Shown piece after piece: positions 53,588-62,053 of a DNA stretch of 64,000 bases. The notes beneath the pieces are model-generated. The model was given only the letters and a program-made list of their open reading frames with translations, was not told the origin of the DNA and ran no database searches. The translations under genes and the position numbers were made by a program. Origin of the DNA: CAYMZZ01 sp047600605 (GTDB lineage: Bacteria > Bacteroidota > Bacteroidia > Chitinophagales > Chitinophagaceae); contig JASGKK010000001.1 in assembly GCA_047600605.1 (NCBI GenBank), positions 2,232,001-2,296,000 on the forward strand, in the 5' to 3' direction. Every line of letters starts with the position of its first letter. Position 1 is the first letter of the stretch.

Positions 53588-53758
53588 TCAATTGCTTATC
53601 CGGTTAAAAAGTATGTTTTTAATTGCAGGATTATATTTGTACATAGAATGGCCCGTAGCCGCAAAAGATTGTTTTCTTTTACTGGCAGCCCGGCTCCATG
53701 TCCGCTTACAACATAGCTCCGCCAATTGTGTATATGTTTCCGATCTGTTTACGATCAT
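53588..53758 (-). CDS. Possible 56-residue basic small protein between two terminators
   Basis: An ATG frame of 56 codons fills the interval between terminators T1 and T2. The product is basic and Cys-containing (ETYTQLAELCCKRTWSRAA) and I do not recognise it. Support is positional: it has its own terminator 21 nt after the stop and a purine-rich GAAAGAAGAAAAAGC before the ATG. It could be a real small protein, a leader peptide for the downstream genes, or a chance frame. Confidence 0.35.
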   Translation of the reverse strand: MIVNRSETYTQLAELCCKRTWSRAASKRKQSFAATGHSMYKYNPAIKNILFNRISN

Positions 53759-53830
53759 GCTTTTTCTTCTTTCATAATTCTGTCAGGTTTGTTTATTCTC
53801 TTATTCAATAAAAGGTAACCCATTGAAAAT

Positions 53831-53856
53831 AAAAAACCCCGCAAACTCTTGCGGGG
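53831..53856 (-). terminator. Intrinsic terminator T1
   Basis: A perfect 8-bp stem CCCCGCAA/TTGCGGGG (53837-53844 with 53849-53856), 4-nt loop and six U residues then UAUUUU on the minus strand. It ends a transcript coming from about 53990. Confidence 0.9.
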
Positions 53857-53992
53857 CTTATATTTCGTTGCATCTGTGAATCGTTTTATTCAATTCGTGG
53901 CAATACCACCGCACCAGCATTGATTTCCTTTCCGGGGAAACATGCGTGATTGATTAATATGTGTTATTGCCAGATACATGTTTGTTTTATTT
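53857..53992 (-). ncRNA. Candidate small RNA or short leader transcript
   Basis: A promoter-like TTTG/N21/CATCTTTG (53999-54031) and terminator T1 bound a transcript of roughly 160 nt on the minus strand. Within it TGGCAATA and TATTGCCA (53965-53972 with 53898-53905) can pair to close a large loop. A 29-codon frame (53890-53979, with Cys-Trp-Cys) lies inside, so a short mRNA is the alternative. No known RNA family is recognised. Confidence 0.45.
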
Positions 53993-53998
53993 GCGTTG

Positions 53999-54031
53999 CA
54001 AAGATGAAACCTTTTTTTTGATGTTGCCAAA
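53999..54031 (-). promoter_or_regulatory. Candidate promoter of the small RNA
   Basis: On the minus strand TTTG (54028-54031), a 21-bp spacer and CATCTTTG (53999-54006) match the Bacteroidota consensus except for the first base of the -7 element. Confidence 0.55.
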
Positions 54032-54151
54032 TTTTTGTGAAAAAAATTTTAATGCATTACTCATGCAGGTGTTGTTAAGATCATCTTAAAGCGGGACATG
54101 GATGATGTGTAAACAGGTTTCTTCCTGCATCTGGTTGTAAACGTATTAAAC

Positions 54152-54580
54152 ATGAAATGGATTTTATTCTCTTTCGTCTCTTTCTGGATGATCGGGTCAA
54201 CTCAATTTGAAAACAGTGTAAAAACAAGTCAACAACAATTAGCTGTCGGCAGCCATGAATGGACACTGGTATCTATTGCCGGTGATACTTCGTGGAGTCA
54301 TCTTCCGGACAGGATTCCTTCCATCAATTTTGACAGTGAGAAAAGCAGGGTTAGTGGCTTTGGCGGATGTAATCGTTTTGGCGGTAGTTATACGCAGGCA
54401 GGTGACAGTATCCGTTTTTCGCCCCTTTTTTCTACACAAATGTATTGCCACGAAAGTCAGCCCACCGAGTCTGCCCTTTTGGACGCGCTGCAGCGGGCTG
54501 ATAAGATAGTGATCAGCAATAATCAGTTACGCTTGTTTGCCGGGTCTGCAGAATTGCTGCTGTTTGAGAAGAAATCATAG
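54152..54580 (+). CDS. META-domain (HslJ-like) secreted protein
   Basis: This 142-residue protein has a short hydrophobic N-terminus (KWILFSFVSFWMIGS, likely signal peptide) and one META domain with the conserved SGFGGCNRFGGSY and FSPLFSTQMYCHES. META/HslJ proteins are small envelope proteins linked to heat or antibiotic stress; the molecular function is not known. It ends 2 bp before the convergent 280-residue unknown gene. Confidence 0.85.
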   Translation: MKWILFSFVSFWMIGSTQFENSVKTSQQQLAVGSHEWTLVSIAGDTSWSHLPDRIPSINFDSEKSRVSGFGGCNRFGGSYTQAGDSIRFSPLFSTQMYCHESQPTESALLDALQRADKIVISNNQLRLFAGSAELLLFEKKS

Positions 54581-54582
54581 GT

Positions 54583-55422
54583 TCAAAACTCGAGCTCATC
54601 AATTTCTACTTCACGGATATTCCAGTATCCGTTGGTTGTATCAAACTCCAGCAGTACGCGCCAGTTTGCCTTGGTCAGCCAGGTCTTTCCGTTAAGGCTG
54701 GCCAGTATCGAATAAAAACCTTCCGTATAGCAGAAAGGATGCATGATCTGGCAATCCGTACATACAATTTCGTTAGGTATCAGATCAGTATAATAGCGTT
54801 TGAATCTGTTGACGATGTTTTTTAATTCGTCACGGGTAAGACCTGCATATTGGTTTAGCCGGAGGTTATCTTCCCAAAAGTGAAAGGGGATATTGATGGG
54901 TTGATTTTCCAAAAGAGCTTTCACTGCAAAGTGACAGGCCGTTTGTGTGGCTTCATAAACAGGGTCCGGAAAAAACTCATCATAAACAAAACAGTGGATC
55001 AGGTCTGGGATGTCTATATCGCTCACATCCAGGTCCAGCATTTCGCCGAGGGCAAACCGGTACAGGTCACGGCTGGATACGCTGGGGCTGCAGGCTGAAA
55101 GGCTTATGCCATGTTGCCGCATATAATTATGCAGTTCATCCCAGGCCTGGTCCATTTCATTTTCAGGAATTTCACTGACCGGTTTGAAATGAACGGGATG
55201 GCCGAGTCGTTTACCCACTTTAATATATTTCTTAAGAGCATACTGGCGCTCAAACTCCATTACCCGATGGATAAACCCTTCGCAGGAACCCGGGGAAAGC
55301 CCTTCCCAGTATTCATCATCAATAAACAGGACTTTAAGCGATTTTTCGGATGGACAGTTACTGGCCTCATCCGGGTTGAGATTCCGTTCTTCTGGCGGAA
55401 GTTGTTCAGAATTTTCTTGCAT
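54583..55422 (-). CDS. Conserved-looking 279-residue protein of unknown function
   Basis: I do not recognise this soluble protein. It has an acidic N-terminal tail, a stretch SLKVLFIDDEYWEGLSPGSCEGFIHRVMEFERQ and a Cys pair CTDCQIMHPFCYTEGFY that could bind metal. The C-terminal region (TWLTKANWRVLLEFDTTNGYWNI) looks beta-rich. I chose the ATG at 55422; the frame is open to 55464. It is separated from the radical SAM gene upstream by a structured 180-bp gap. Confidence 0.7.
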   Translation of the reverse strand: MQENSEQLPPEERNLNPDEASNCPSEKSLKVLFIDDEYWEGLSPGSCEGFIHRVMEFERQYALKKYIKVGKRLGHPVHFKPVSEIPENEMDQAWDELHNYMRQHGISLSACSPSVSSRDLYRFALGEMLDLDVSDIDIPDLIHCFVYDEFFPDPVYEATQTACHFAVKALLENQPINIPFHFWEDNLRLNQYAGLTRDELKNIVNRFKRYYTDLIPNEIVCTDCQIMHPFCYTEGFYSILASLNGKTWLTKANWRVLLEFDTTNGYWNIREVEIDELEF

Positions 55423-55550
55423 AGGAAAAAGTTTAGGACATGAAAATAAATAGCTCCCCGGCAAGTACCATGTGAAAAAAACAGAAAAAAGATGGGAAAA
55501 AAACGGCGGCCAGATCAGATTAATAAGATATTATTAGGCATGGGTTGTGC

Positions 55551-55624
55551 ATCTGGATATTTGAGAAGGCGAACCTGCTGGCTACTGCCAACTACCCCCG
55601 GTTCAAATTTTCAAATATCCAGAT
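55551..55624. repeat. Nested stem-loop after the radical SAM gene
   Basis: A perfect 14-bp inverted repeat (55551-55564 with 55611-55624), extendable to 17 bp with one wobble, encloses a 40-nt loop that itself contains GAACC/GGTTC and TGGC/GCCA pairs. It is the only marked feature in the 226-bp gap between the radical SAM stop and the next gene, and probably forms a transcript 3' end. Confidence 0.6.
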
Positions 55625-55648
55625 ACATAAACCATTACGACACCTTGT

Positions 55649-56755
55649 TTAAAATAGCCGTCCCTGCTCACCCGGACGTCTGAACTGAGATGTATCCAGG
55701 CTCCATTCTTCTGCATTCATGCCATACAGTTTTCCGTATTTTTTGTATTGCTGCGCTACCAGTTCTGCAATACTTCCTTCGCCACGCATTCGCACTCCCC
55801 AGCGGCTGTCATTCACCTTGCCATTGTGTGATTGTTCCACCAGGTGCCAGACCTTATCTGCCCGTTCCGGAAAGTTTTTATACAACCAGTCATGAAAAAG
55901 AAGCTTAATAGCCCCATTGAGCCGGATAAATGTATATGCAGTAAAGGTGGCTCCATTGTCACGGGCTTCTTTCATGATCCGTTGCATTTCATGTTCATTC
56001 AGACCGGGTATCATTGGTCCCATCATAATTCCCATTCTCACCCCGGCTTCGCTGAGTTCGCGGATAACCTTCAGTTTTTGTTGTGCCGTGGTCGTGCGGG
56101 GTTCCATAACGCGACGCAGATCTTCATTAAATGAAGTGATCGAAACCATAGCAGATACTATGTTTTTAGCAGCCATCTGCTGCAGTATGTCTTTGTCTTT
56201 CAGTATCCAGCTGTTTTTGGTAAGGATACCTACAGGCTGATTAAACTCATTGCAAACCTCCAGCAGGCGCCGGGTAAGCCGGTATTGCTGCTCAGCTGGC
56301 TGATAACAGTCTGTATTGCCACTCAGCATAATCGGAATCGACTGCCATTTCGGATTCATCAGGAATTTGCGTAGCAGAGCCGGTGCATTCTTTTTGACAA
56401 TGATTTTCCGTTCAAAATCCAGGCCTGCACTATAACCCCAATACTCGTGGACGTTACGTGCATAGCAGTATATGCAGCCATGTTCACAGCCTGCATAAGG
56501 ATTCATACTATAGCCCATACCCACATCCGGGCTGTCTACTTTATTGACAATACTTTTTGCTTCCTGCTCCAGGTACTGGGTAGAGATATTTTCTTCTGAC
56601 CAGTCATCAATACCTTCGACATGCTCCCGCGTTCGTTGATCTTTTAAAAACCGGTTAGGCGTGTTGATCTGAGCACCCCGCCCCTGGAGATATTGGGTAA
56701 CCTCCTCCTGGCTGGCAGGTTTTACTTTGTAATGATCCTGTTTCAACTTTGACAT
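55649..56755 (-). CDS. PA0069-type radical SAM protein (SplB-like)
   Basis: This 368-residue radical SAM protein has the cluster motif C-x3-C-x2-C in CEHGCIYCYARNVHEYWG, preceded by GMGYSMNPYAG, and MLSGNTDCYQPAEQQYRLTR in the barrel, the standard pattern of COG1533 proteins related to spore photoproduct lyase. Members are often called DNA repair photolyases, but activity of this subfamily is not established. ATG start at 56755. Confidence 0.88.
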   Translation of the reverse strand: MSKLKQDHYKVKPASQEEVTQYLQGRGAQINTPNRFLKDQRTREHVEGIDDWSEENISTQYLEQEAKSIVNKVDSPDVGMGYSMNPYAGCEHGCIYCYARNVHEYWGYSAGLDFERKIIVKKNAPALLRKFLMNPKWQSIPIMLSGNTDCYQPAEQQYRLTRRLLEVCNEFNQPVGILTKNSWILKDKDILQQMAAKNIVSAMVSITSFNEDLRRVMEPRTTTAQQKLKVIRELSEAGVRMGIMMGPMIPGLNEHEMQRIMKEARDNGATFTAYTFIRLNGAIKLLFHDWLYKNFPERADKVWHLVEQSHNGKVNDSRWGVRMRGEGSIAELVAQQYKKYGKLYGMNAEEWSLDTSQFRRPGEQGRLF

Positions 56756-56874
56756 AGGTAAGGGTTAATGGCAATGGTTATTCGATATATCAATACTATA
56801 ATAAACATAGGGTACGGTTCTGAATCCCGCATAGCGGTTCAGTCTTCTGATGTTCACAAAACGTTTAGCAGAAC

Positions 56875-57492
56875 TCAGGTAAATAAAAATTGTCCCTGAC
56901 GTGTAGCGACCGGCATATTCTCAAAGGAATAGGTTCCGGCCACACGAAACGGCCACTCTCCGGCCAGCCTTTTCAGCAACAACATCCGGTCGGCAATAAA
57001 ACGCCCGCTGAATGCTTTCTGACTGTATTCGGGCCAGCTCTTTTCATATTGCCAGGGCTTGAGACGGGCCGCCAGTGTGATATGAGGCTCCAGGATAAAA
57101 TGAGGTTTATTATCATCATTCAGCTTCATGATCCGTTGGGTTTCCTGTCTCACTTCTTTTACCAGTTTCTGTACCGGCAAGCGGGATGCTACCTGCACAT
57201 ACACACTATGTGTGGGGAAACTGCCGAAATCTTTCAACTCCACTTTAAAAGGTGTCACCCCCATTGCTAACTGCCGCAGCCGGTTACTGATGCGTTCTTC
57301 CATCATTTCATACTGCAAGAAATTAACCAGCAATAAACTCGATCGCCCAAGCCCCTTCCCTTCTATCTGGTATGCTGTATTAAACTCCTGGCGCAGCTGA
57401 CGCACCTTATCCCGCAACACATCCGGGAGCGGAATCACCAACTGATATTCAAAGACCCGGTATCCGGGAATTGTTAACCCTGTTACTTCCAT
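56875..57492 (-). CDS. LigT-like 2H phosphoesterase (2'-5' RNA ligase family)
   Basis: This 205-residue protein has two His motifs of the 2H fold: THSVYVQV (~110, the Thr of H-x-T replaced) and EPHITLAARL (~150), plus the hydrophobic strands expected around them. Members open 2',3'-cyclic phosphates or join RNA halves in vitro. I set the start at the ATG at 57492; the frame runs to a TTG at 57522. It is divergent from umuD. Confidence 0.78.
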   Translation of the reverse strand: MEVTGLTIPGYRVFEYQLVIPLPDVLRDKVRQLRQEFNTAYQIEGKGLGRSSLLLVNFLQYEMMEERISNRLRQLAMGVTPFKVELKDFGSFPTHSVYVQVASRLPVQKLVKEVRQETQRIMKLNDDNKPHFILEPHITLAARLKPWQYEKSWPEYSQKAFSGRFIADRMLLLKRLAGEWPFRVAGTYSFENMPVATRQGQFLFT

Positions 57493-57633
57493 AACCGTGG
57501 TTTTTTTAATGTCCGTTATCAACTACTTTCATTAGCATAAATTTACTAACTTTTTTAGTTTTTCCAAAAATATTTCCCACCTTTAAGTAAATTTTTCAGC
57601 TGCCTTTCATGTCAAACACTTAAATGATTCTAT

Positions 57634-58074
57634 ATGAACGAAGATTATTTTTTTGGGTCTGCCTACACGGGCAGCAAGCAGTTTACCCAGCAGGAAATCA
57701 AGACGGCCAATGCAACTGGTTTTGGTGCTGCGGCAGACGATTATATGGAAAGAGGAATTGACCTCAATGAAGAGCTGGTCAGAAACAAGCCGGCTACCTA
57801 TTTCTTTCGCATGAAGGGTGATGCCATGCGGGAGGCCGGCATTTTTGATAATGATATACTTGTTGTGGACCGGTCAATCCGTCTTGCCGAAGGCAGGATC
57901 ATTGTTGCTGTACTCAATGGGGAATTGCTGGTACGCCGTTTTCATAAAAATTTTTCCTCTGCATTTCTGATACCCGAAAATAACCGGTATAAACCCATCA
58001 ACCTGGCAGAGTTCAGCGATTTTACGGTGTGGGGGGTGGTCACTTTTGTAATCCATGACCTCAGCAGGGTCTAG
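57634..58074 (+). CDS. umuD: UmuD-like S24 protein with both catalytic residues replaced
   Basis: This 146-residue protein aligns along its length with UmuD: TGFGAAADDYMERGIDLNEEL (cleavage-site region), ATYFFRMKGDAMREAGIFDNDILVVD and GELLVRRF. The serine nucleophile of E. coli UmuD (S60) is Ala64 here (codon GCC), and the general-base lysine (K97) is Arg101. Self-cleavage should therefore be impossible, while the fold and the partner-binding regions look intact. The cleavage site Cys-Gly is Thr-Gly. It is followed by umuC after 22 bp. Confidence 0.9.
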   Translation: MNEDYFFGSAYTGSKQFTQQEIKTANATGFGAAADDYMERGIDLNEELVRNKPATYFFRMKGDAMREAGIFDNDILVVDRSIRLAEGRIIVAVLNGELLVRRFHKNFSSAFLIPENNRYKPINLAEFSDFTVWGVVTFVIHDLSRV

Positions 58075-58096
58075 TATTTGTCTAAACCAGTTGTGT

Positions 58097-59377
58097 ATGA
58101 AAGCCATTGTGGATTGTAATAATTTCTACTGCAGTTGCGAGCGATTGTTCAGGCCGGCGCTGCAGCATAAGCCTGTGGTAGTGCTTAGTAATAATGATGG
58201 CTGTATAGTATCCCGAAGCGATGAAGCCAAAAAACTGGGTATTGAAATGGCAGGGCCTTACTTCCAGGCCAAACCGCTGATACAAAAACACGGTATCACC
58301 GTATTTTCTTCCAATTATAATCTCTATGGTGATCTCAGCTGGCGTGTTATGGAAACCCTGCGTGTATTGGTAGGCGCCAGCCGGGTAGAGGTCTATTCGG
58401 TAGATGAAGCATTTCTTGATCTGGAAGGGTTTTCTGAAGAAGAATGGCATAAACTGGGCAGCCGTATATGTGATACAGTCTGGCAATGGACAGGCATCCA
58501 GGTGTCGGTAGGCATTGCACCCACCAAGGTGCTGGCCAAAGTAGCCAACCGTCTGGCCAAAAAAGATAAAAAAACAACCGGTTGTGTACTCGTACTCAAC
58601 GACTCCGAATCACTGGTCAGTGCTCTGCGTCGTACGCCGGTAGAAGATATCTGGGGAGTAGGTTATCAGTATGCAGATAAACTGCGTAATCAGTGGGGAA
58701 TATATGATGCCTGGCAATTAAGTCAGCTACGCGAAGATTTTGGACGTGTGCATCTTGGTGGAGTTAGCGGCATACGCCTTCTGCGTGAATTAAAAGGACA
58801 GACCGGTCATGATATGGAAGATGAACTCGTCGCCAAAAAAATGATCGCCACCACCCGCATGTTTGGCAGCCCGGTAAGCGAACTCAATGCCATCCGCGAA
58901 GCGGTGGCCACCTATACTTCGCGCGCCGCAGAGAAACTAAGACGTCAGTATGGAGCAGCCAGCATCATTCATGTATTTATCGTGAGCAAGGGCGAGGATC
59001 ATTCGGTGAGTTTCAGAGGAGCCACGCATAGCAATCAAACCAGGCTCCCTGTTGCCACCTCTGCCACCAATGAACTGATTAAACCCGCAGTGGCTCTCGC
59101 AGAATCTCTTTTTGAAAAAGGGAAATTATATAAAAAAGCCGGCGTTATGCTTAGCGGTATTGTACCCGATCAGTCTATACAGGGCAACCTGTTTGCCGAT
59201 CCGGTTCACCACAATAACCGGTTGTTAATGGATATGATCGATAACATCAATTTCAGTCAGCGCGATGACATCCTCAAGTTTGCAAGCAGTGGCACCACAC
59301 GCAACTGGAAAATGCGACAGGAATTACGCAGCCCGCGTTATACCACCCGCTGGGATGAGTTATATAAAATCAGCTGA
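58097..59377 (+). CDS. umuC: Y-family DNA polymerase V subunit UmuC
   Basis: This 426-residue polymerase has the catalytic motifs IVDCNNFYCSCERLF, LSNNDGCIVSRSDEAK and YSVDEAFLDLEG, with the metal-binding Asp/Asp-Glu intact, followed by the little-finger domain and a C-terminal UmuC tail. It performs translesion synthesis. I chose the ATG at 58097, which begins directly with the first catalytic strand. It is encoded with a UmuD-like partner that cannot be processed in the usual way. Confidence 0.94.
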   Translation: MKAIVDCNNFYCSCERLFRPALQHKPVVVLSNNDGCIVSRSDEAKKLGIEMAGPYFQAKPLIQKHGITVFSSNYNLYGDLSWRVMETLRVLVGASRVEVYSVDEAFLDLEGFSEEEWHKLGSRICDTVWQWTGIQVSVGIAPTKVLAKVANRLAKKDKKTTGCVLVLNDSESLVSALRRTPVEDIWGVGYQYADKLRNQWGIYDAWQLSQLREDFGRVHLGGVSGIRLLRELKGQTGHDMEDELVAKKMIATTRMFGSPVSELNAIREAVATYTSRAAEKLRRQYGAASIIHVFIVSKGEDHSVSFRGATHSNQTRLPVATSATNELIKPAVALAESLFEKGKLYKKAGVMLSGIVPDQSIQGNLFADPVHHNNRLLMDMIDNINFSQRDDILKFASSGTTRNWKMRQELRSPRYTTRWDELYKIS

Positions 59378-59409
59378 GGTGGCTGCCATTTGTTTTTAAC
59401 AGGAGTTCT

Positions 59410-59883
59410 TTACTGATCACAAGGCGTCTGCTGCCAGGCATGCGTACTGTCAAATTGCAGGTGCACCGGATCTGAAAAATAAAATGTATCCTGCTGTTGT
59501 TTTACCGGGCCATACGCTGGCCATAAAGTGTTACCAACCACCTTCCAGGCCACCTGGCGTACAGACTGGCGTCCTTCCGAATTGAATGTATACCAACCGG
59601 CCAGAATATTTTCATCAACAGTACCTTTCCATATTCCTTCATTCCGGTCTTTTTCGGCCCAGTCATATACCAACCGGCCATGCCTGATTCCGGTCCCAAG
59701 GTCCAGGCTGAAGTAAATACTATCTTTACCGGATACCCAGGTATAACAATCTTTTGCCGGCATCTCACTCAGTTTACCCGATTTGGATGTAGTATCAGAA
59801 GGCGTGCCGGTTGCCGGCGAGTCCTGTTGATTACAGGCCAGGAGCAACATCAGCAATGAAACAACCAATCCTGTTTTTTTCAT
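59410..59883 (-). CDS. Predicted lipoprotein of unknown function
   Basis: This 157-residue protein has a lipoprotein signal (GLVVSLLMLLLAC, Cys at about 17) followed by a low-complexity Ser/Thr linker and a compact domain rich in aromatic residues (CYTWVSGKDSIYFSLDLG, GIWKGTVDENILAGWYTF). No family is recognised. It sits convergently to umuC and is separate from the aldehyde dehydrogenase set. Confidence 0.75.
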   Translation of the reverse strand: MKKTGLVVSLLMLLLACNQQDSPATGTPSDTTSKSGKLSEMPAKDCYTWVSGKDSIYFSLDLGTGIRHGRLVYDWAEKDRNEGIWKGTVDENILAGWYTFNSEGRQSVRQVAWKVVGNTLWPAYGPVKQQQDTFYFSDPVHLQFDSTHAWQQTPCDQ

Positions 59884-59914
59884 ACAGACAATATTTTATC
59901 TAATATAAGAAAAG

Positions 59915-60307
59915 TCAGGACACTTCTTCACCATCCGTAATCCGTTGTACGGGTTCAAGATCTCCAAGCTCGTCTTCAGTAAACACACGTGATTGTATAA
60001 GAAAGCGGACCCCCAGCGGTATTTCGAGTGAAAAACTACTACCACGCCCTGGTGTTACATCCAGTATCAATTGTGTATGTTGCCAGTAAGCAAACTGATC
60101 GGCATTCATATAAAATGGGCAGCCCTCTACATAACCCAGCCGCACATCGCTGCTGCCCAGTTTGAGTTCTCCATCCGGAAAGCACATTGGCTGACTGCCA
60201 TCACAACAGCCACCACTCTGATGAAACATCAGCGGGCCATGCATTTCTTTAAGCACTGCAATCAGGTTAGCAGCGGCATCATTGGCCAGCACTCTTGGTA
60301 TAGCCAT
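59915..60307 (-). CDS. DUF779 protein, aldehyde dehydrogenase accessory
   Basis: This 130-residue protein carries the DUF779 pattern HQSGGCCDGSQPMC, a Cys-rich stretch that may bind metal, and GCPFYMNADQFAYWQHTQLILDV. DUF779 genes usually neighbour acetaldehyde dehydrogenase genes, as here. The exact role is not known. It follows the dehydrogenase gene, separated by an intrinsic terminator. Confidence 0.87.
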   Translation of the reverse strand: MAIPRVLANDAAANLIAVLKEMHGPLMFHQSGGCCDGSQPMCFPDGELKLGSSDVRLGYVEGCPFYMNADQFAYWQHTQLILDVTPGRGSSFSLEIPLGVRFLIQSRVFTEDELGDLEPVQRITDGEEVS

Positions 60308-60330
60308 GATCTAAACATTTACTGATGAAA

Positions 60331-60358
60331 TAAAAAACAGTGGCTTACGGGCCACCGT
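60331..60358 (-). terminator. Intrinsic terminator between aldehyde dehydrogenase and DUF779 genes
   Basis: An 8-bp stem (60337-60344 with 60351-60358, one G-U wobble), 6-nt loop and six U residues on the minus strand. Partial read-through would set a lower level of the DUF779 protein; the plus strand also shows a U run, so it may work both ways. Confidence 0.75.
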
Positions 60359-60385
60359 TTTTCTTTGCCTATAAACATTGCTTGC

Positions 60386-61918
60386 CTAAAAAAAGCCCAG
60401 TTTGTCTTTGCTGTAGGATATCAGCATGTTTTTGGTTTGCCGATAATGTTGCAGCATCATCTTATGTGTTTCCCGTCCAAATCCTGATTTTTTGTACCCT
60501 CCAAACGGAGCATGGGCAGGATAATGATGATAACAGTTTACCCATACACGACCCGCCTGAATGGCTCTTGGCACCTGGTATAGTTCATGCGCATCACGTG
60601 TCCATACACCGGCGCCCAAACCATAGAGGGTGTCGTTGGCGATATCAATGACTTCTTCCATCGTCCTGAATGTGGCAACAGAGGTTACCGGACCAAAGAT
60701 TTCTTCCTGGAAGATGCGCATTTTGTTATGCCCTTTAAAAATCGTGGGTTTGATATAATAACCATGCTCCAGCCCGCTGTTTTGATGAAATGCTTCTCCG
60801 CCGCAAAGCACCTGGGCGCCTTCCTGTTTACCAATATCGAGATAGCTGAGGATTTTTTTATACTGATCTTCACTGGCCTGCGCACCCATCATTACGGTAG
60901 AGTCGAGCGGGTTACCCATTTTAATGGCCTTGGTACGCTGGATCACCCGATCCATAAACCGGTCGTAAATATTTTCCTGTACCAATATGCGTGAAGGGCA
61001 GGTACATACTTCACCCTGGTTGAGCGCAAACATCACCGCTCCTTCTACCGCCTTATCAAAAAAGGCATCATCAGCATCAGCCACTGATTCAAAGAAGATA
61101 TTAGGACTCTTACCTCCCAGCTCCATAGTTACAGGTATCAGGTTTTCAGAAGCATACTGCATGATCAGGCGGCCGGTGGTTGTTTCGCCGGTAAATGCCA
61201 CTTTATTTACACGGGGTGAAGTGGCCAGGGGTTTACCTGCTTCCGGACCAAAGCCGGTTACAATATTCAATACCCCGGCTGGTATCACCTCGCCTATCAG
61301 TTCCATCAGGCACATAATGGAAGTGGGGGTCTGCTCGGCTGGTTTTACAATAACCGTGCATCCTGCAGCCAGGGCAGGGGCTATTTTCCAAGTAGCCATC
61401 AGCAGAGGGAAATTCCAGGGAATGATCTGTCCCACCACGCCAATTGGCTCATGCAGATTGATACTTACGGTAGTTTCATCATGTTCGCTGATGGTACCTT
61501 CTTCGCTACGGATCACGCCGGCAAAATACCGGAAATGGTCTACCACGAGGGGGAGGTCAGCTGCCCGGGTCTCGCGGATGGCTTTGCCATTGTCAATAGT
61601 TTCGACGGTAGCCAGGTATTCAAGATTGTCTTCAATAATCTGTGCCACTTTGAGCAGGATATTGCTACGCTGGGCTGCTGCAGTTTTGCCCCAGGTTTTA
61701 AAAGCCTGGTGAGCGGCCTCGATCGCTTTTTCAATATCCCTGGCGTTTCCGCGTGCAGCCTGGGTAAACACTTTGCCATCTATAGGAGACACATTATCAA
61801 AATATTGTCCACTTGACGGAGCTACCCACTCACCGCCAATATAATGATCATACCGTGATTTGAATTTGGGACGTGCCGCCAGATTACTCTTAGGAGCGGC
61901 TACTGTAGTTGTACTCAT
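60386..61918 (-). CDS. NAD-dependent aldehyde dehydrogenase, AldB/ExaC-like
   Basis: This 510-residue enzyme has the catalytic Glu in VTMELGGKSPN and catalytic Cys in NQGEVCTCPSR, with the C-terminal PFGGYKKSGFGRE. It resembles acetaldehyde dehydrogenases AldB/ExaC that oxidise short-chain aldehydes to acids. I chose the ATG at 61918, which gives the usual family N-terminus. Partner genes: DUF779 downstream and a divergent AraC-type regulator. Confidence 0.92.
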   Translation of the reverse strand: MSTTTVAAPKSNLAARPKFKSRYDHYIGGEWVAPSSGQYFDNVSPIDGKVFTQAARGNARDIEKAIEAAHQAFKTWGKTAAAQRSNILLKVAQIIEDNLEYLATVETIDNGKAIRETRAADLPLVVDHFRYFAGVIRSEEGTISEHDETTVSINLHEPIGVVGQIIPWNFPLLMATWKIAPALAAGCTVIVKPAEQTPTSIMCLMELIGEVIPAGVLNIVTGFGPEAGKPLATSPRVNKVAFTGETTTGRLIMQYASENLIPVTMELGGKSPNIFFESVADADDAFFDKAVEGAVMFALNQGEVCTCPSRILVQENIYDRFMDRVIQRTKAIKMGNPLDSTVMMGAQASEDQYKKILSYLDIGKQEGAQVLCGGEAFHQNSGLEHGYYIKPTIFKGHNKMRIFQEEIFGPVTSVATFRTMEEVIDIANDTLYGLGAGVWTRDAHELYQVPRAIQAGRVWVNCYHHYPAHAPFGGYKKSGFGRETHKMMLQHYRQTKNMLISYSKDKLGFF

Positions 61919-62053
61919 TGCAAGCTTTTTAATCGTTAAACAATACGTCAATTTTCAACTTTTGCTTTTTACTCCACGACAATTTTGTACTTTCTTTTAG
62001 CATAATTGTACCCCGAATAAAGTCCGGAAGCCGGAGATGCACTAACTTGAATA

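Noticed and set aside
53588..53758. 56-codon ORF as a remnant of an Ada/MGMT methyltransferase (TYTQLAEL resemblance)
   Set aside because: The match covers a few residues, with no PCHR active-site motif or following sequence.
56805..56850. A T-arm-like GGTTCTGAATCCCGC suggesting a tRNA
   Set aside because: No acceptor stem, anticodon arm or D arm could be built around it.
57523..57633. Possible SOS (LexA-type) box before umuD in CTAACTTTTTTAGTT
   Set aside because: The inverted arms are only 4 bp in a very T-rich run, and I know of no matching Bacteroidota LexA consensus.
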